From: Moorella mulderi DSM 14980
GTDB lineage: Bacteria > Bacillota > DSM-521 > Neomoorellales > Neomoorellaceae
Assembly (NCBI RefSeq): GCF_001594015.1
Contig: NZ_LTBC01000015.1
Coordinates: 1-64,000, forward strand
DNA: 64,000 nt
Direction: 5' to 3'
Shown: one piece after another, positions 9,513-18,447 of the stretch
How positions within the stretch are numbered: position 1 is the first letter of the stretch
Layout of the letters: every line of letters begins with the position of its first letter
Notes under the pieces: generated by a model
The model's database searches: none
The model's input: the letters and a program-made list of their open reading frames with translations, nothing else
What the model was told of the DNA's origin: nothing
Program-made: the position numbers and the translations under genes

Positions 9513-9518
9513 TATAAT
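9513..9518 (+). promoter_or_regulatory. Candidate -10 box upstream of the membrane protein/FtsH-like pair
   Basis: A perfect TATAAT lies 35 bp ahead of the likely start at 9553 and inside the longer ORF that would start at the TTG at 9502. No convincing -35 is present at 17 bp. It argues for the shorter start. Confidence 0.4.
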
Positions 9519-9552
9519 TGAAGGTGTTATCCATGGGAGAGGAGTGTTATCT

Positions 9553-10098
9553 TTGCACTTCAAAGGGTGGCGCCTTCAATTTGTTTTTCTGGCAGCCCTT
9601 TTGACCTTAGGTTTATTAACCGGGGGCCAGTGGGCCTACCGGCACTACAGCCAGGAAAAACCCCTGACTGATACCTTAAAGTCCGATCCAGCGGTCCAGG
9701 AGGCAACAGTAATCCGGACGGCTGCAGGCCTGGAAGTAAGGGTTATCCTCGGCCCCGGAGCCGATTTACCGCAGGCCTACCGGCAGGTACAGGAAACGGT
9801 ACACAAGCTTTATGGCCGGCAACCGGTAAAGCTGGTCATCCAGGACCGCCGTTCCCCGGCCCTGGAGAGTTTGTGGCGGGAAAGCCAGTTTACCATCTAT
9901 GAAGCGGCAGTACGGGGCAACTTTACCCAGATGGCGGCTACCGTTGACCGGCTGGCGCGCCAGGCAGGCATCGACCATTATGCCGTCAATGTGGACGATA
10001 ACTATATTTATCTCCAATTCAGCCAGGGACAGGCTTACCTTTACCAGGTAGTACCCCGGCAAAATTATGTAACCCGGGGGGAGGGGCAAAGTGTTTAA
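9553..10098 (+). CDS. Unrecognised single-pass membrane protein
   Basis: The protein of about 181 residues has one N-terminal membrane segment (FVFLAALLTLGLLTGG) and a soluble domain presumably outside the membrane. I do not recognise the family. The C-terminal half (VDRLARQAGIDHYAVNVDDNYIYLQF) looks like an ordered alpha/beta domain. The TTG at 9553, preceded by GGGAGAGGAG, is preferred; a longer frame reaches 9502 but runs over a TATAAT box. It overlaps the following FtsH-like gene by 8 bp, so the products may work together. Confidence 0.65.
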   Translation: MHFKGWRLQFVFLAALLTLGLLTGGQWAYRHYSQEKPLTDTLKSDPAVQEATVIRTAAGLEVRVILGPGADLPQAYRQVQETVHKLYGRQPVKLVIQDRRSPALESLWRESQFTIYEAAVRGNFTQMAATVDRLARQAGIDHYAVNVDDNYIYLQFSQGQAYLYQVVPRQNYVTRGEGQSV

Positions 10099-11584
10099 GG
10101 AAATAAAAGAAATAATTGCCGGTACGGGTTTAGGGTTAATGATTTTTTTAATCATTAAAGGGGTGGATATTACTCCCTTTTTGCTTCTGGCCGGCATGGG
10201 TTTCCTGGCCTACTGGGTGATTGAAAAAAAGGGATTGCTCCCTTCAACCATGGGGGGGAAGGGATATACGCCGCCGGTCAAGGTATCTTTTGCCGATATC
10301 GGCGGCCAGGCTACGGCTATCTGCGAATTAAAGGAAGCCCTGGAGTTTTTGCTCCGCAGTGCTGAAGTTGAGGCCATGGGCATTCGGCCCCTGAAGGGCA
10401 TCCTTTTGAGTGGCCCGCCGGGAACGGGAAAGACGTTGCTGGCCAAGGCGGCCGCTACCTACACGGATGCAGTTTTTCTTGAGGCCAGCGGCAGTGAATT
10501 TATCGAGATGTATGCTGGCGTTGGCGCCCAGCGGGTTCGGGCAATTTTTAACCGGGCCCGGGAACTGGCCCGGCGCCAGCAGAAAAAGCGAGCCATTATC
10601 TTTATAGATGAACTGGAAGTCCTGGGTGGTAAACGCGGCAGCCACACCTCCCATTTAGAGTATGACCAGACCTTAAACCAGCTCCTGGTAGAAATGGATG
10701 GTTTAAAAAGCAAACATGATGTCCAGATTCTGGTTATCGGCGCTACTAACCGTCCTGACTTGCTGGACCCGGCCCTTTTACGCCCGGGCCGTTTTGACCG
10801 GCAAGTTAAGGTTGACCTGCCTGATAAGGAGGGGCGCCTGGCTATTTTAAAACTGCATACGGCCAATAAACCCCTGGCGCAGGAGGTAGACCTGGAAGCC
10901 ATTGCCCGCGAAACCTTCGGGTTTTCCGGGGCTCACCTGGAAAGCGTAGCCAATGAGGCCGCCATCCTGGCCCTGCGGGAAAAATCCCCCCTTATCACCC
11001 AGAAACATTTAATGGAAGCCGTCGATAAAGTAATGCTGGGGGAAAAGCTGGGCCGCAAGCCGGCAGCGGACGAATTGTACCGGCTGGCCATCCATGAGGC
11101 TGGCCACGCCATTGCCGGCGAGCTTTTAAGGCCCCAGTCCATTTCCCATGTGACCATTACTTCCCGGGGCCAGGCTTTGGGCTATACCCGGCAAAAGCCG
11201 GAACACGACATTTACCTCTATACCAGGGAATACCTTGAGAACCAGATGGATATCTGCCTGGCCGGGGCCGTGGCTGAGACCTTAATCCTGGGCAGTCGCA
11301 GTACGGGGTCCCTCAATGACTTTAAAGAAGCCATCCGCCTGGCCCGGGTGATTATTACCTCCGGGTTGTCGGATCTGGGAGTAGTGGCCGAAGAAAATTT
11401 GACCAAGGAACAGATGCACAATGCTTCTACAACTATCATCAGCCGGGAAGAAGCAAAGGTGGCTTCCCTCCTCCGGCCTTACCAGGGGGCTTTAAAGGCT
11501 TTAGCCGGACAACTGGTAGAAAAGGAAACGGTAACCGGGCGGGAATTGCGGGCCCTGTTACAGGAACAGGCCATGGCCTCTTGA
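10091..11584 (+). CDS. Short FtsH-like AAA+ membrane metalloprotease
   Basis: The 497-residue protein has two short membrane segments in residues 8-45 instead of the full FtsH periplasmic domain. An AAA+ module carries Walker A GPPGTGKT (108-115), Walker B IIFIDELEVLGG and the SRH Arg region RPGRFDRQV. The M41 peptidase domain has the zinc motif HEAGH (335-339) and a downstream acidic ligand candidate in STGSLNDFKEAI. It would degrade membrane or misfolded proteins. It is about 100 residues shorter than typical FtsH, so it is a paralogue and not necessarily the housekeeping enzyme. The GTG start overlaps the upstream membrane protein. Confidence 0.85.
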   Translation: MFKEIKEIIAGTGLGLMIFLIIKGVDITPFLLLAGMGFLAYWVIEKKGLLPSTMGGKGYTPPVKVSFADIGGQATAICELKEALEFLLRSAEVEAMGIRPLKGILLSGPPGTGKTLLAKAAATYTDAVFLEASGSEFIEMYAGVGAQRVRAIFNRARELARRQQKKRAIIFIDELEVLGGKRGSHTSHLEYDQTLNQLLVEMDGLKSKHDVQILVIGATNRPDLLDPALLRPGRFDRQVKVDLPDKEGRLAILKLHTANKPLAQEVDLEAIARETFGFSGAHLESVANEAAILALREKSPLITQKHLMEAVDKVMLGEKLGRKPAADELYRLAIHEAGHAIAGELLRPQSISHVTITSRGQALGYTRQKPEHDIYLYTREYLENQMDICLAGAVAETLILGSRSTGSLNDFKEAIRLARVIITSGLSDLGVVAEENLTKEQMHNASTTIISREEAKVASLLRPYQGALKALAGQLVEKETVTGRELRALLQEQAMAS

Positions 11585-11654
11585 AAATTTTGTCACGTGG
11601 CAGCAGGATTATCAGGATTGGGAAGCGAATAGATCTTAAAAACAGGTGATCGGG

Positions 11655-12251
11655 ATGCGGCTGTTTGTTGCCATAAATTTTTCCCCGGCTCTGCAAAGTG
11701 CCCTGGCCGGGTTACTGGGTGAATTACGCCAGTTACCGGTAACGGTTAAATGGGTGCCCCCGGAGAATATTCATTTAACCCTCAAGTTTTTAGGTGAAGT
11801 GGCCCCGGCTAGAGTTGAGGAAATAGGAGCAGCCTTACGGCGTGCCGTTGTGGGGGTTAACCCCTGGCACCTGGAGGTAAAAGGCACCGGGGTTTTTCCC
11901 AACTGGCGCAACCCCCGGGTTGTCTGGGTGGGGGTGGAGTCGGAAAAGCCCTTGTATGTTTTACAGCAACAGGTAACCAGGGAATACCTGGAACTGGGTT
12001 TTCCGGCCGATTCCTTTACCCCCCATTTAACCCTGGGCCGCTTGCGGCCGGGGACAGCCTCCAGGCCATTGCAGGACAGGCTCCAGAGTTTGGCCGGCGT
12101 GTCCTGGGGGAGGGAAAGGGTGACGGCGGTAAGCCTCATGGAGAGCAGCCTGACCCCCCGCGGGGCTATTTATAGGCCGGTCCTAACAGTACCTTTGCTG
12201 TCCCCTGGGGGCGGCCCGTTGCCAGGTTCGGAGGGGTCCCTCGGGGGCTGA
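11655..12251 (+). CDS. thpR: RNA 2',3'-cyclic phosphodiesterase (2H family, ThpR/LigT)
   Basis: The protein of about 198 residues begins MRLFVAINFSPALQSALAGLL. It carries the two H-x-T motifs of 2H phosphoesterases, IHLTLKFLG and PHLTLGRLR, which form one active site that opens 2',3'-cyclic phosphates or ligates RNA ends. I chose the ATG at 11655 because AGGTGAT lies just upstream; a GTG at 11646 is in frame but would overlap that SD. It stands between the protease gene and recA. In related genomes a cinA-like gene often separates thpR from recA; none is present here. Confidence 0.88.
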   Translation: MRLFVAINFSPALQSALAGLLGELRQLPVTVKWVPPENIHLTLKFLGEVAPARVEEIGAALRRAVVGVNPWHLEVKGTGVFPNWRNPRVVWVGVESEKPLYVLQQQVTREYLELGFPADSFTPHLTLGRLRPGTASRPLQDRLQSLAGVSWGRERVTAVSLMESSLTPRGAIYRPVLTVPLLSPGGGPLPGSEGSLGG

Positions 12252-12327
12252 CGCCCCCTCCAACGAACAATGAAAATGCAGTTTGGGCAAAGTAGAACTT
12301 TATTTTCGTAGGAGGCGAACTTACATA

Positions 12328-13365
12328 GTGGTTTTATCGGACAAGCAGCGGGCCCTGGAAAATGCCCTGCTCCAGATCGAGAGGCATTTTGGTAAGGGTT
12401 CCATAATGAAGCTGGGGGAATCCGGTGCCCGGCTCAATGTGGAAGCTATTTCCACCGGCGCCCTGCCCCTGGACCTGGCCCTGGGGGTAGGCGGATTGCC
12501 CCGGGGCCGGGTGGTGGAGATCTTTGGCCCGGAATCCTCAGGTAAGACGACGGTCGCCCTCCATGTTATTGCCGAGGCCCAGCGGAGCGGCGGTACGGCA
12601 GCCTTTATCGACGCCGAGCACGCCCTCGACCCGGTATATGCCAGGAACCTCGGAGTCGACATTGATAACCTTTTAGTATCCCAACCCGATACCGGTGAGC
12701 AGGCCTTGGAAATCGCTGAAGCTCTGGTGCGCAGCGGCGCCATCGATGTCATCGTCATCGATTCCGTAGCTGCCCTGGTGCCCAAAGCCGAACTGGACGG
12801 TGAAATGGGCGACGCCCATGTAGGCCTGCAGGCCCGGCTCATGTCCCAGGCTTTACGCAAGCTGGCCGGCGTTATTGCCAAATCGCGGACGGTTGCCATT
12901 TTTATTAACCAGTTGCGGGAAAAGGTAGGGGTCCTCTTTGGCAGTCCCGAGACAACACCAGGGGGACGGGCGCTAAAATTTTACGCTTCGGTGCGCCTGG
13001 ACGTGCGCAAAATAGAGCAGGTCAAGCAGGGGACCGAGATTATTGGCAGCCGCACCCGGGTAAAGGTTGTTAAAAATAAAGTAGCGCCGCCCTTCCGCCA
13101 GGCCGAGTTTGATATTATTTACGGCCGGGGTATTGACCGCGAAGGCTGCCTCCTTGACATGGGCACGGAATTGGATATAGTAAAGAAGAGTGGGGCCTGG
13201 TATTCCCTGGGGGAAGATCGCCTTGGCCAGGGCCGTGAAGCAGCTAAGGAATTCTTGCGTGACCACCCCGAACTGGCGGCCAGTATTGAAACCCAGATTC
13301 GTACTAAAGCAGGTTTAGTCAAGACGGCAACGGCTATAGAAGATGAAGGTGCGCAAAACGAATAA
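12328..13365 (+). CDS. recA: Recombinase RecA
   Basis: The 345-residue strand-exchange protein begins [17 protein letters not shown] and continues [11 protein letters not shown]. Walker A GPESSGKT lies at 67-74, and [29 protein letters not shown] and the DNA-binding loop region [16 protein letters not shown] are all present. It drives homologous recombination and LexA self-cleavage. The GTG at 12328 follows AGGAGG (12310-12315) with rather long spacing. The frame is open upstream to 12283, but that would be atypical for the family. It overlaps recX by 23 bp. Confidence 0.95.
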   Translation: MVLSDKQRALENALLQIERHFGKGSIMKLGESGARLNVEAISTGALPLDLALGVGGLPRGRVVEIFGPESSGKTTVALHVIAEAQRSGGTAAFIDAEHALDPVYARNLGVDIDNLLVSQPDTGEQALEIAEALVRSGAIDVIVIDSVAALVPKAELDGEMGDAHVGLQARLMSQALRKLAGVIAKSRTVAIFINQLREKVGVLFGSPETTPGGRALKFYASVRLDVRKIEQVKQGTEIIGSRTRVKVVKNKVAPPFRQAEFDIIYGRGIDREGCLLDMGTELDIVKKSGAWYSLGEDRLGQGREAAKEFLRDHPELAASIETQIRTKAGLVKTATAIEDEGAQNE

Positions 13366-13858
13366 TCCTTCAGCGGCGGCAGCCTGGGAGTATGCCCTGA
13401 AAATATTAACCCGGCGCCAGCAGAGTGAACAGGAAATGCGCTGGAAATTGCAGGCAAAGGGTTTTCCTGGGGAGGTAGTGGCGGCAACCTTAAACCGGTT
13501 AAAGGATGCCGGTTTGTTAGATGATGCCAGTTTTGCCAGAGAGTGGGCCACTTACCGGCTGGCTACCCACCCGGTAGGCCCGAGGCGCCTCCGGCGCGAG
13601 TTGCAGGAGCATGGCGTGGCCCCTTCCCTGGCTGAAGGGATAGCAGGCGACATGTTTCCTCCAGAAGCAGAGCTGGCGGCGGCCCGGGAACTGGCGGGTA
13701 AATATCACCGGCGGCAGGGAGAAACTGCCGATCATTATTACCAGCGCCTGGCCCGTTTTCTCTGGCAGCGAGGTTTTAATGGCTATGTAGTTCGCCAGGT
13801 GCTGGGAGAGCTGGCTAAAGAAGATAATTATATTGACAGTAATCATTTAAACCTATAA
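13343..13858 (+). CDS. recX: Regulatory protein RecX
   Basis: The 171-residue, helix-rich, basic protein contains [19 protein letters not shown] and [17 protein letters not shown], the tandem three-helix repeats of RecX, which binds RecA filaments and modulates their activity. Its ATG lies inside the end of recA, the usual recA-recX coupling. Length is normal. Confidence 0.9.
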   Translation: MKVRKTNNPSAAAAWEYALKILTRRQQSEQEMRWKLQAKGFPGEVVAATLNRLKDAGLLDDASFAREWATYRLATHPVGPRRLRRELQEHGVAPSLAEGIAGDMFPPEAELAAARELAGKYHRRQGETADHYYQRLARFLWQRGFNGYVVRQVLGELAKEDNYIDSNHLNL

Positions 13859-14024
13859 AATTTATTTTGGGAGAAACTAGGTGTAGGATCACCACCATTA
13901 CCCTTAATTTATAGATTTCACTACCGGGTTTAGCCTGGATGGAATATAACTCTTCTGACCTGAAAATAGATAGAAGGGCTGTATTTTTTGGCTCCCAACA
14001 GGCGTATGCGAGGTCCTGGTTTTG

Positions 14025-14048
14025 AACCAAATAAGGGTATATTTGGTT
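14025..14048 (+). other. Perfect 9-bp inverted repeat in the rny leader
   Basis: AACCAAATA (14025-14033) and TATTTGGTT (14040-14048) can form a hairpin with a 6-nt loop. It lies in the 250-bp non-coding gap between recX and rny, upstream of a second, stronger hairpin. Confidence 0.6.
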
Positions 14049-14063
14049 GGTGTGCCTAACTTC

Positions 14064-14090
14064 AAGCCGAGTTTCGACTCGGCTTTATTT
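14064..14090 (+). terminator. Terminator-like hairpin just upstream of the rny SD
   Basis: AAGCCGAG (14064-14071) pairs perfectly with CTCGGCTT (14078-14085) around TTTCGA, followed by a T-rich run. It ends the recA-recX transcript or acts as an attenuator for rny, whose SD begins about 12 nt later. Confidence 0.7.
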
Positions 14091-14112
14091 TATGAAGGGG
14101 AGGTGAAGAACA

Positions 14113-15645
14113 ATCCAGTATATCCTTTATGCCCTGATAGCTTTCCTGGTGGGTGCGGCCGGCGGTTATACCATCCGCAAGTACCTGGCCGAGGCCAAAA
14201 TTGCTTCGGCCGAGAAGGCTGCAGCCACCATTATCGAAGAAGCCAAAAAAGAAGCCGAGGCTAAAAAGAGGGAAGCGGTCCTGGAAGCCAAGGAAGAAGC
14301 CCACCGCATCCGTAATGAAATAGAGCGGGAAAGCCGGGAACGGCGCAATGAACTCCAGCGTTTCGAGCGGCGCCTGATGCAGAAGGAAGAGGCCCTGGAC
14401 CGCAAGACCGAAGCCCTCGAACGCAAAGAGGCCAGCCTCCACCGGCAGGAAGAAGCTGCTCAGAAACTGAGGGAAGAACTGGAAGAGTTGCGCCGCCGGC
14501 AGGTCAGCGAACTGGAACGCATTTCCGGTTTGACGACCGAAGAAGCCAGGGCCATCCTGCTGCAGAGTGTCGAGGAAGAAGTAAGGCATGAAGCAGCCAT
14601 GATGATTAAACAAATTGAAACTGAGGCCAAAGAAGAAGCAGATAAAAAAGCCCGGGAAATTATTACCCATGCCATCCAGCACTGTGCTGCTGATTATGTG
14701 GCCGAGGCCACGGTATCGGTGGTGAATCTACCCAGCGATGAGATGAAGGGGCGCATTATCGGCCGCGAGGGCCGTAACATTCGCGCCCTGGAAACCCTGA
14801 CGGGTGTTGATCTCATCATTGATGACACACCGGAAGCCGTTATTCTATCCAGCTTCGACCCTATTCGCCGGGAGGTGGCCCGCATTGCCCTGGAAAAGTT
14901 AATTATCGATGGGCGCATCCACCCGGCCCGGATTGAAGAAATGGTAGAAAAGTCCCGGCGGGAACTGGAGCAAAAGATCCGGGAAGAAGGGGAGCGAGCT
15001 ACCTTTGAAGCCGGCATTCATGGCCTGCATCCAGAGCTGGTGCGCCTGCTGGGTAAACTTAAATACCGCACCAGCTACGGCCAGAATGTCCTTAAACACT
15101 CCCTGGAAGTAGCTTTCCTGGCGGGGGCCATGGCTGCCGAACTGGGGGTCGATGTCCAGCTGGCCAAGCGGGCCGGGTTGCTCCATGATATTGGTAAAGC
15201 CGTTGATTTTGAAGTTGAGGGACCCCATGTCACCTTGGGGGTTGAACTGGCTAAAAAATACCGGGAATCCCCGGAGGTAATCCATGCCATTGAAGCCCAC
15301 CATGGTGATGTGGAACCGCGCAGCATTGAAGCCGGCCTGGTCCAGGCCGCCGATGCCATTTCGGCAGCCCGGCCGGGAGCCCGGCGGGAAACCCTGGAGG
15401 CCTATATTAAACGCCTCGAGAAACTGGAGGAGATTGCCGATTCCTTTGCCGGCGTGGAAAAATCCTATGCCATCCAGGCCGGCCGGGAGATCCGGATTTT
15501 AGTTAAGCCTGACAAGATCGATGATGCCATGGCCGTCCACCTGGCCAGGGATATCGTCAAAAAGATTGAAAAGGAGATGGAATACCCGGGCCAGATTAAA
15601 GTGGTGGTGATCCGCGAGACCCGCGCTGTTGATTATGCCAAATAA
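14113..15645 (+). CDS. rny: Ribonuclease Y, apparently with an ATC start codon
   Basis: This membrane-anchored endoribonuclease starts mRNA decay in Firmicutes. The N-terminal membrane segment reads [17 protein letters not shown] long charged coiled coil covers residues about 30-200, a KH domain has [11 protein letters not shown] (about 215), and the HD domain has HDIGKA (about 358). The frame has a TGA at 14104-14106, and no ATG, GTG or TTG before the GTG at 14149, which would delete most of the membrane anchor. An ATC at 14113 sits 7-8 nt after the SD GGGAGGTGA, so I place the start there. The product is then 510 residues. Confidence 0.85.
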   Translation: MQYILYALIAFLVGAAGGYTIRKYLAEAKIASAEKAAATIIEEAKKEAEAKKREAVLEAKEEAHRIRNEIERESRERRNELQRFERRLMQKEEALDRKTEALERKEASLHRQEEAAQKLREELEELRRRQVSELERISGLTTEEARAILLQSVEEEVRHEAAMMIKQIETEAKEEADKKAREIITHAIQHCAADYVAEATVSVVNLPSDEMKGRIIGREGRNIRALETLTGVDLIIDDTPEAVILSSFDPIRREVARIALEKLIIDGRIHPARIEEMVEKSRRELEQKIREEGERATFEAGIHGLHPELVRLLGKLKYRTSYGQNVLKHSLEVAFLAGAMAAELGVDVQLAKRAGLLHDIGKAVDFEVEGPHVTLGVELAKKYRESPEVIHAIEAHHGDVEPRSIEAGLVQAADAISAARPGARRETLEAYIKRLEKLEEIADSFAGVEKSYAIQAGREIRILVKPDKIDDAMAVHLARDIVKKIEKEMEYPGQIKVVVIRETRAVDYAK

Positions 15646-15696
15646 TTTAATGGCAGGGAGGGTAAAAGTTTTTCCATCCCTGCCATTAAATTTTCA
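15644..15696 (+). terminator. Rho-independent terminator after rny
   Basis: A perfect 16-bp stem pairs 15644-15659 with 15677-15692 (core TGGCAGGGA/TCCCTGCCA), followed by TTTT. The stem begins within the rny stop codon. Both flanks are also A/T rich, so it could work in both directions. Confidence 0.85.
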
Positions 15697-15800
15697 TCAT
15701 TAAAGACGGACAAGGCAGGCAGGAATTTGCTTTTGGGTGCAGAAGTAGTGTTTTGTTGGTGGTAACATCTTATACATAAAGTACGGGGCAGGTGTTTACC

Positions 15801-16319
15801 TTGAGCCTGAAGTACAAACATGGCGGCGAAGTATCTGACAGTATTGGTCTCCTTATTTCCATCCTGGTACGTTATCCAGAAGTAGGTACCATTAACTATG
15901 AGCCCAAAGACCAGGTTTTACGCTTTACCTTTATGATGGCCCAACCCCTGGCCGGGGAGGCCATCCAGCAGTTCGAAAAGAAATTCCGCAAATCCCTGGA
16001 AGTATATAACTACCTGGAAGACCGGGAACCGAAGGTTATTAATCTGAAATATACACCCTATGACCAGTTAATGGCCCTGGAGGTACAACGGGATGTAATT
16101 ACCCTCTCCCGGGATGAAATTGACCTCATTATCGCCCTGGTGCGGGAGGAATTTGGCGCCAGCCTGGTAGCGGAGAACAATGATAATATCATGGAAGAAG
16201 AGCTTATGATCCAGGAAGAGTTAATTGACCGTATGCTGGAAAGTGTCCGGGGTACCGTCCCGGAGCGCCAGCTAATTGCCTTCCGGGAAGAAGGCCGGGT
16301 CATGGTGTTTAATAAATAG
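15801..16319 (+). CDS. Conserved protein of unknown function between rny and ymdB
   Basis: The acidic protein of about 172 residues begins LSLKYKHGGEVSDSIGLLI and has a C-terminal helical half (DEIDLIIALVREEF, EEELMIQEELIDRMLE). I do not recognise a named family; position between rny and ymdB suggests a conserved clostridial protein. Two starts are possible: the TTG at 15801, with GGGGCAGGTG upstream, or the GTG at 15792. There are no membrane segments and no obvious catalytic motif. It has its own promoter region after the rny terminator. Confidence 0.7.
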   Translation: MSLKYKHGGEVSDSIGLLISILVRYPEVGTINYEPKDQVLRFTFMMAQPLAGEAIQQFEKKFRKSLEVYNYLEDREPKVINLKYTPYDQLMALEVQRDVITLSRDEIDLIIALVREEFGASLVAENNDNIMEEELMIQEELIDRMLESVRGTVPERQLIAFREEGRVMVFNK

Positions 16320-16368
16320 ACCCGGGGCCAATAATAATATTTAAGGCAAATTGAGGGGAGCTTTATTT

Positions 16369-17154
16369 TTGCGGGTTCTAATGATCGGCGATGTGGTGGG
16401 GCGGCCGGGCCGTAAAGCCGTCCGGGAACTCCTGCCACCTTTGCTCCAGGAACACCGGCCGGATCTGGTGGTGGCAAACGGCGAAAATGCTGCCGGCGGC
16501 AATGGCATTACCCCAGATATTGCCGGTGAACTTTTTGCCGGTGGTATTGATATCTTAACCATGGGCAACCATGTCTGGGATAAGCGTGAAGCTCTGACCC
16601 TCCTGGAGGAGGATGAGCGCATTGTCCGGCCGGCCAATTATCCTCCTGGTACCCCCGGCCGGGGCTATACCCTGGTAAAGGTTAAGGAAAACCTGCAGGT
16701 AGGAATTATTAATTTATCGGGGCGGGTGTTTCTATCACCCCTGGAGTGTCCTTTTCGCCTGGGACGCCGCCTGGCTGAAGAAATCGGTGCGTTAACCCGC
16801 ATCATTTTAGTAGACTTCCATGCTGAAGCAACTTCGGAAAAGGTTGCCCTGGGCTGGTACCTGGACGGCCTGGTAAGTGCCGTCATAGGGACCCATACCC
16901 ATATCCAGACGGCTGATGCCCGGGTCCTGCCCCAGGGGACGGCCTATATTACCGATGTAGGCATGACCGGTCCCAGGGATTCTGTCCTGGGAGTGAAGGC
17001 AGAACTTATCATCAAAAAATTTCTTACCCAGTTGCCGGTGCGTTTTGAAGTTGCCGGTGGAGTTATTCAACTGGAAGCCGTACTGGTAGATATCGATCCC
17101 GGTACCGGCCGGGCAGCCGCTATCCAGCGGTTGCAATACTACGGGCCGGCATAA
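16369..17154 (+). CDS. ymdB: YmdB-type metallophosphoesterase
   Basis: The 261-residue protein begins LRVLMIGDVVGRPGRKAV and carries the metal-ligand motifs GDVVG, NGENAAGG, TMGNHVWD, VDFHAEATSEK and GTHTHIQTAD of the TIGR00282/YmdB family. The Bacillus homologue is a phosphodiesterase affecting sporulation and biofilm decisions and is encoded next to rny. The TTG at 16369, with GAGGGGAG upstream, is chosen over the TTG at 16351 because the latter precedes that SD. The context with rny supports a link to RNA or nucleotide turnover. Confidence 0.9.
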   Translation: MRVLMIGDVVGRPGRKAVRELLPPLLQEHRPDLVVANGENAAGGNGITPDIAGELFAGGIDILTMGNHVWDKREALTLLEEDERIVRPANYPPGTPGRGYTLVKVKENLQVGIINLSGRVFLSPLECPFRLGRRLAEEIGALTRIILVDFHAEATSEKVALGWYLDGLVSAVIGTHTHIQTADARVLPQGTAYITDVGMTGPRDSVLGVKAELIIKKFLTQLPVRFEVAGGVIQLEAVLVDIDPGTGRAAAIQRLQYYGPA

Positions 17155-17175
17155 GTTAACCATCAAACAACGCTA

Positions 17176-17214
17176 AAAAGCCTGCTTACCGGTAAGGGAG
17201 GCAGGCTTTTGTGT
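17176..17214 (+). terminator. Rho-independent terminator after ymdB
   Basis: AAAAGCCTGC (17176-17185) pairs with GCAGGCTTTT (17201-17210). The loop contains the palindrome TTACCGGTAA. Confidence 0.85.
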
Positions 17215-17248
17215 TACAATAGCTAAAAAAGATTGGAGCCGGGTAAAG

Positions 17249-18091
17249 ATGGCAGCTGATTTACATACCCATACTACGGCCTCCGACGGCCGGCTGTCAC
17301 CCACTGAACTAATCAGGCTGGCGAAGACAAAAGGCTTAACGGCCCTGGGTGTTACCGACCATGATACGGTAGCCGGCCTGGCAGAAGCCCTGGCTGCCGG
17401 TAACAGTTACAGTGTCAAGGTAATTCCCGGGGTTGAGCTGAGCACCGAGGGGGAAGAAGGGGAGATCCATATCCTGGGTTATTATATCGACTGGCAAAAG
17501 GAAAGTTTGCTGGCTTTCCTGGAAACCATGCGCCAAGCGCGTTACCGGCGCACGGCCAGGATGGTAGGCCGGCTTAAAGAGCTTGGTTATGATATTAGCA
17601 TGGGTGAGGTAGAGCAGGAAGTCCGGGGCGAGGCCATGGGCCGTCCCCATATCGCGGCCGTTCTAGTTCGCAAAGGTTATGTACCATCGGTAGAGTTTGC
17701 CTTCCGCACTTTGCTGGAGCGGGGCCGGCCTGCTTATGTCCCGCGGGCCAAAGTCTCACCTGCCCGGGCTGTGGAGGTAATATTAAAGGCTGGAGGGGTC
17801 CCGGTCCTGGCCCACCCGGGCTTGAGCCGGGCCGATGGTCTTATTCCTGCCCTGGTGGGCAGCGGCTTGCAGGGTATTGAAGCTTACTATCCCCACCACG
17901 ATGCCGCTGCCACCGGGCGTTACCTGGAACTGGCATCCCGGTATAACCTGGTGGTAACCGGGGGGTCGGATTTCCACGGCATAGTTGAAAGCAGCCATGC
18001 CGGCCTGGGGGCCTGCCAGGTGGGCACAGCCGAACTGGAGCAATTACAGAGGCGGGCTGAAAAGATTAAAGTCCAAGCGACTAAGGTTTGA
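17249..18091 (+). CDS. PHP-domain phosphoesterase (TrpH/YciV-like)
   Basis: The 280-residue protein has the PHP metal motifs DLHTHTTASDGRLSP, GVTDHDTVAG, PGVELS, VLAHPG and TGGSDFHG. Relatives of this single-domain type hydrolyse 3',5'-bisphosphonucleotides or act as 5'-3' exonucleases on short RNA; the substrate here cannot be told from sequence. The ATG follows a GGAGCCGGG-type SD. It lies directly after the ymdB terminator and probably forms a short transcript with the coiled-coil gene downstream. Confidence 0.82.
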   Translation: MAADLHTHTTASDGRLSPTELIRLAKTKGLTALGVTDHDTVAGLAEALAAGNSYSVKVIPGVELSTEGEEGEIHILGYYIDWQKESLLAFLETMRQARYRRTARMVGRLKELGYDISMGEVEQEVRGEAMGRPHIAAVLVRKGYVPSVEFAFRTLLERGRPAYVPRAKVSPARAVEVILKAGGVPVLAHPGLSRADGLIPALVGSGLQGIEAYYPHHDAAATGRYLELASRYNLVVTGGSDFHGIVESSHAGLGACQVGTAELEQLQRRAEKIKVQATKV

Positions 18092-18139
18092 CTTCCGGGC
18101 ATATATTTTAAGCAAACTAATAATGAGGAGGTGGGGCCG

Positions 18140-18406
18140 TTGGCTGGCAATGATGCAGGCGCCCTTTACCGGCGCATTCAAGAGCTGGAAAGCAAGGTGG
18201 AACAGTTAAGGGTCAGCCGGCGTGTCCTGATGCGCCTGGTGGAAAAAAGCGAAGCCGAAAAGTGGGAACTGGTAAATCGCCTGCGCCAGGAAAAGGAACA
18301 GATCCAGCTCCGCAACCGGCGCTACGCCCGGGCCATCTGGGAAAAGAATAAAGCGCTGGTTTTGCTCACCAATAAGCTACAGGGCATATCGTTGCCCAGG
18401 GCTTGA
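18140..18406 (+). CDS. Small coiled-coil protein, unknown
   Basis: This 88-residue, highly charged protein is almost entirely predicted coiled coil (RRIQELESKVEQLRVSR, LVEKSEAEKWELVNRL). I recognise no family. The TTG at 18140 lies after GAGGAGG at 18125-18131. A GTG at 18131 is in frame but falls within the SD. Its TGA overlaps the -35 box of the cobalamin operon promoter. Confidence 0.6.
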   Translation: MAGNDAGALYRRIQELESKVEQLRVSRRVLMRLVEKSEAEKWELVNRLRQEKEQIQLRNRRYARAIWEKNKALVLLTNKLQGISLPRA

Positions 18407-18431
18407 CTGATAGGAGAGGGCGATTTATACT
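18403..18431 (+). promoter_or_regulatory. Promoter of the cobalamin operon
   Basis: The -35 box TTGACT (18403-18408) and -10 box TATACT (18426-18431) are 17 bp apart. A TATAAT at 18431-18436 is an alternative -10. The -35 overlaps the stop codon of the preceding gene. Confidence 0.65.
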
Positions 18432-18447
18432 ATAATTAACTTAATAG

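Noticed and set aside
9502-9552. N-terminal extension of the membrane protein from TTG at 9502
   Set aside because: It overlaps a perfect TATAAT, and an SD lies just before 9553.
12252-12327. Possible SOS box upstream of recA
   Set aside because: Only a half-site-like CGAAC is present, with no matching second half at the right spacing.
14022-14264. Plus-strand ORF spanning the rny leader
   Set aside because: It crosses both hairpins and continues in the wrong frame through the rny membrane segment.
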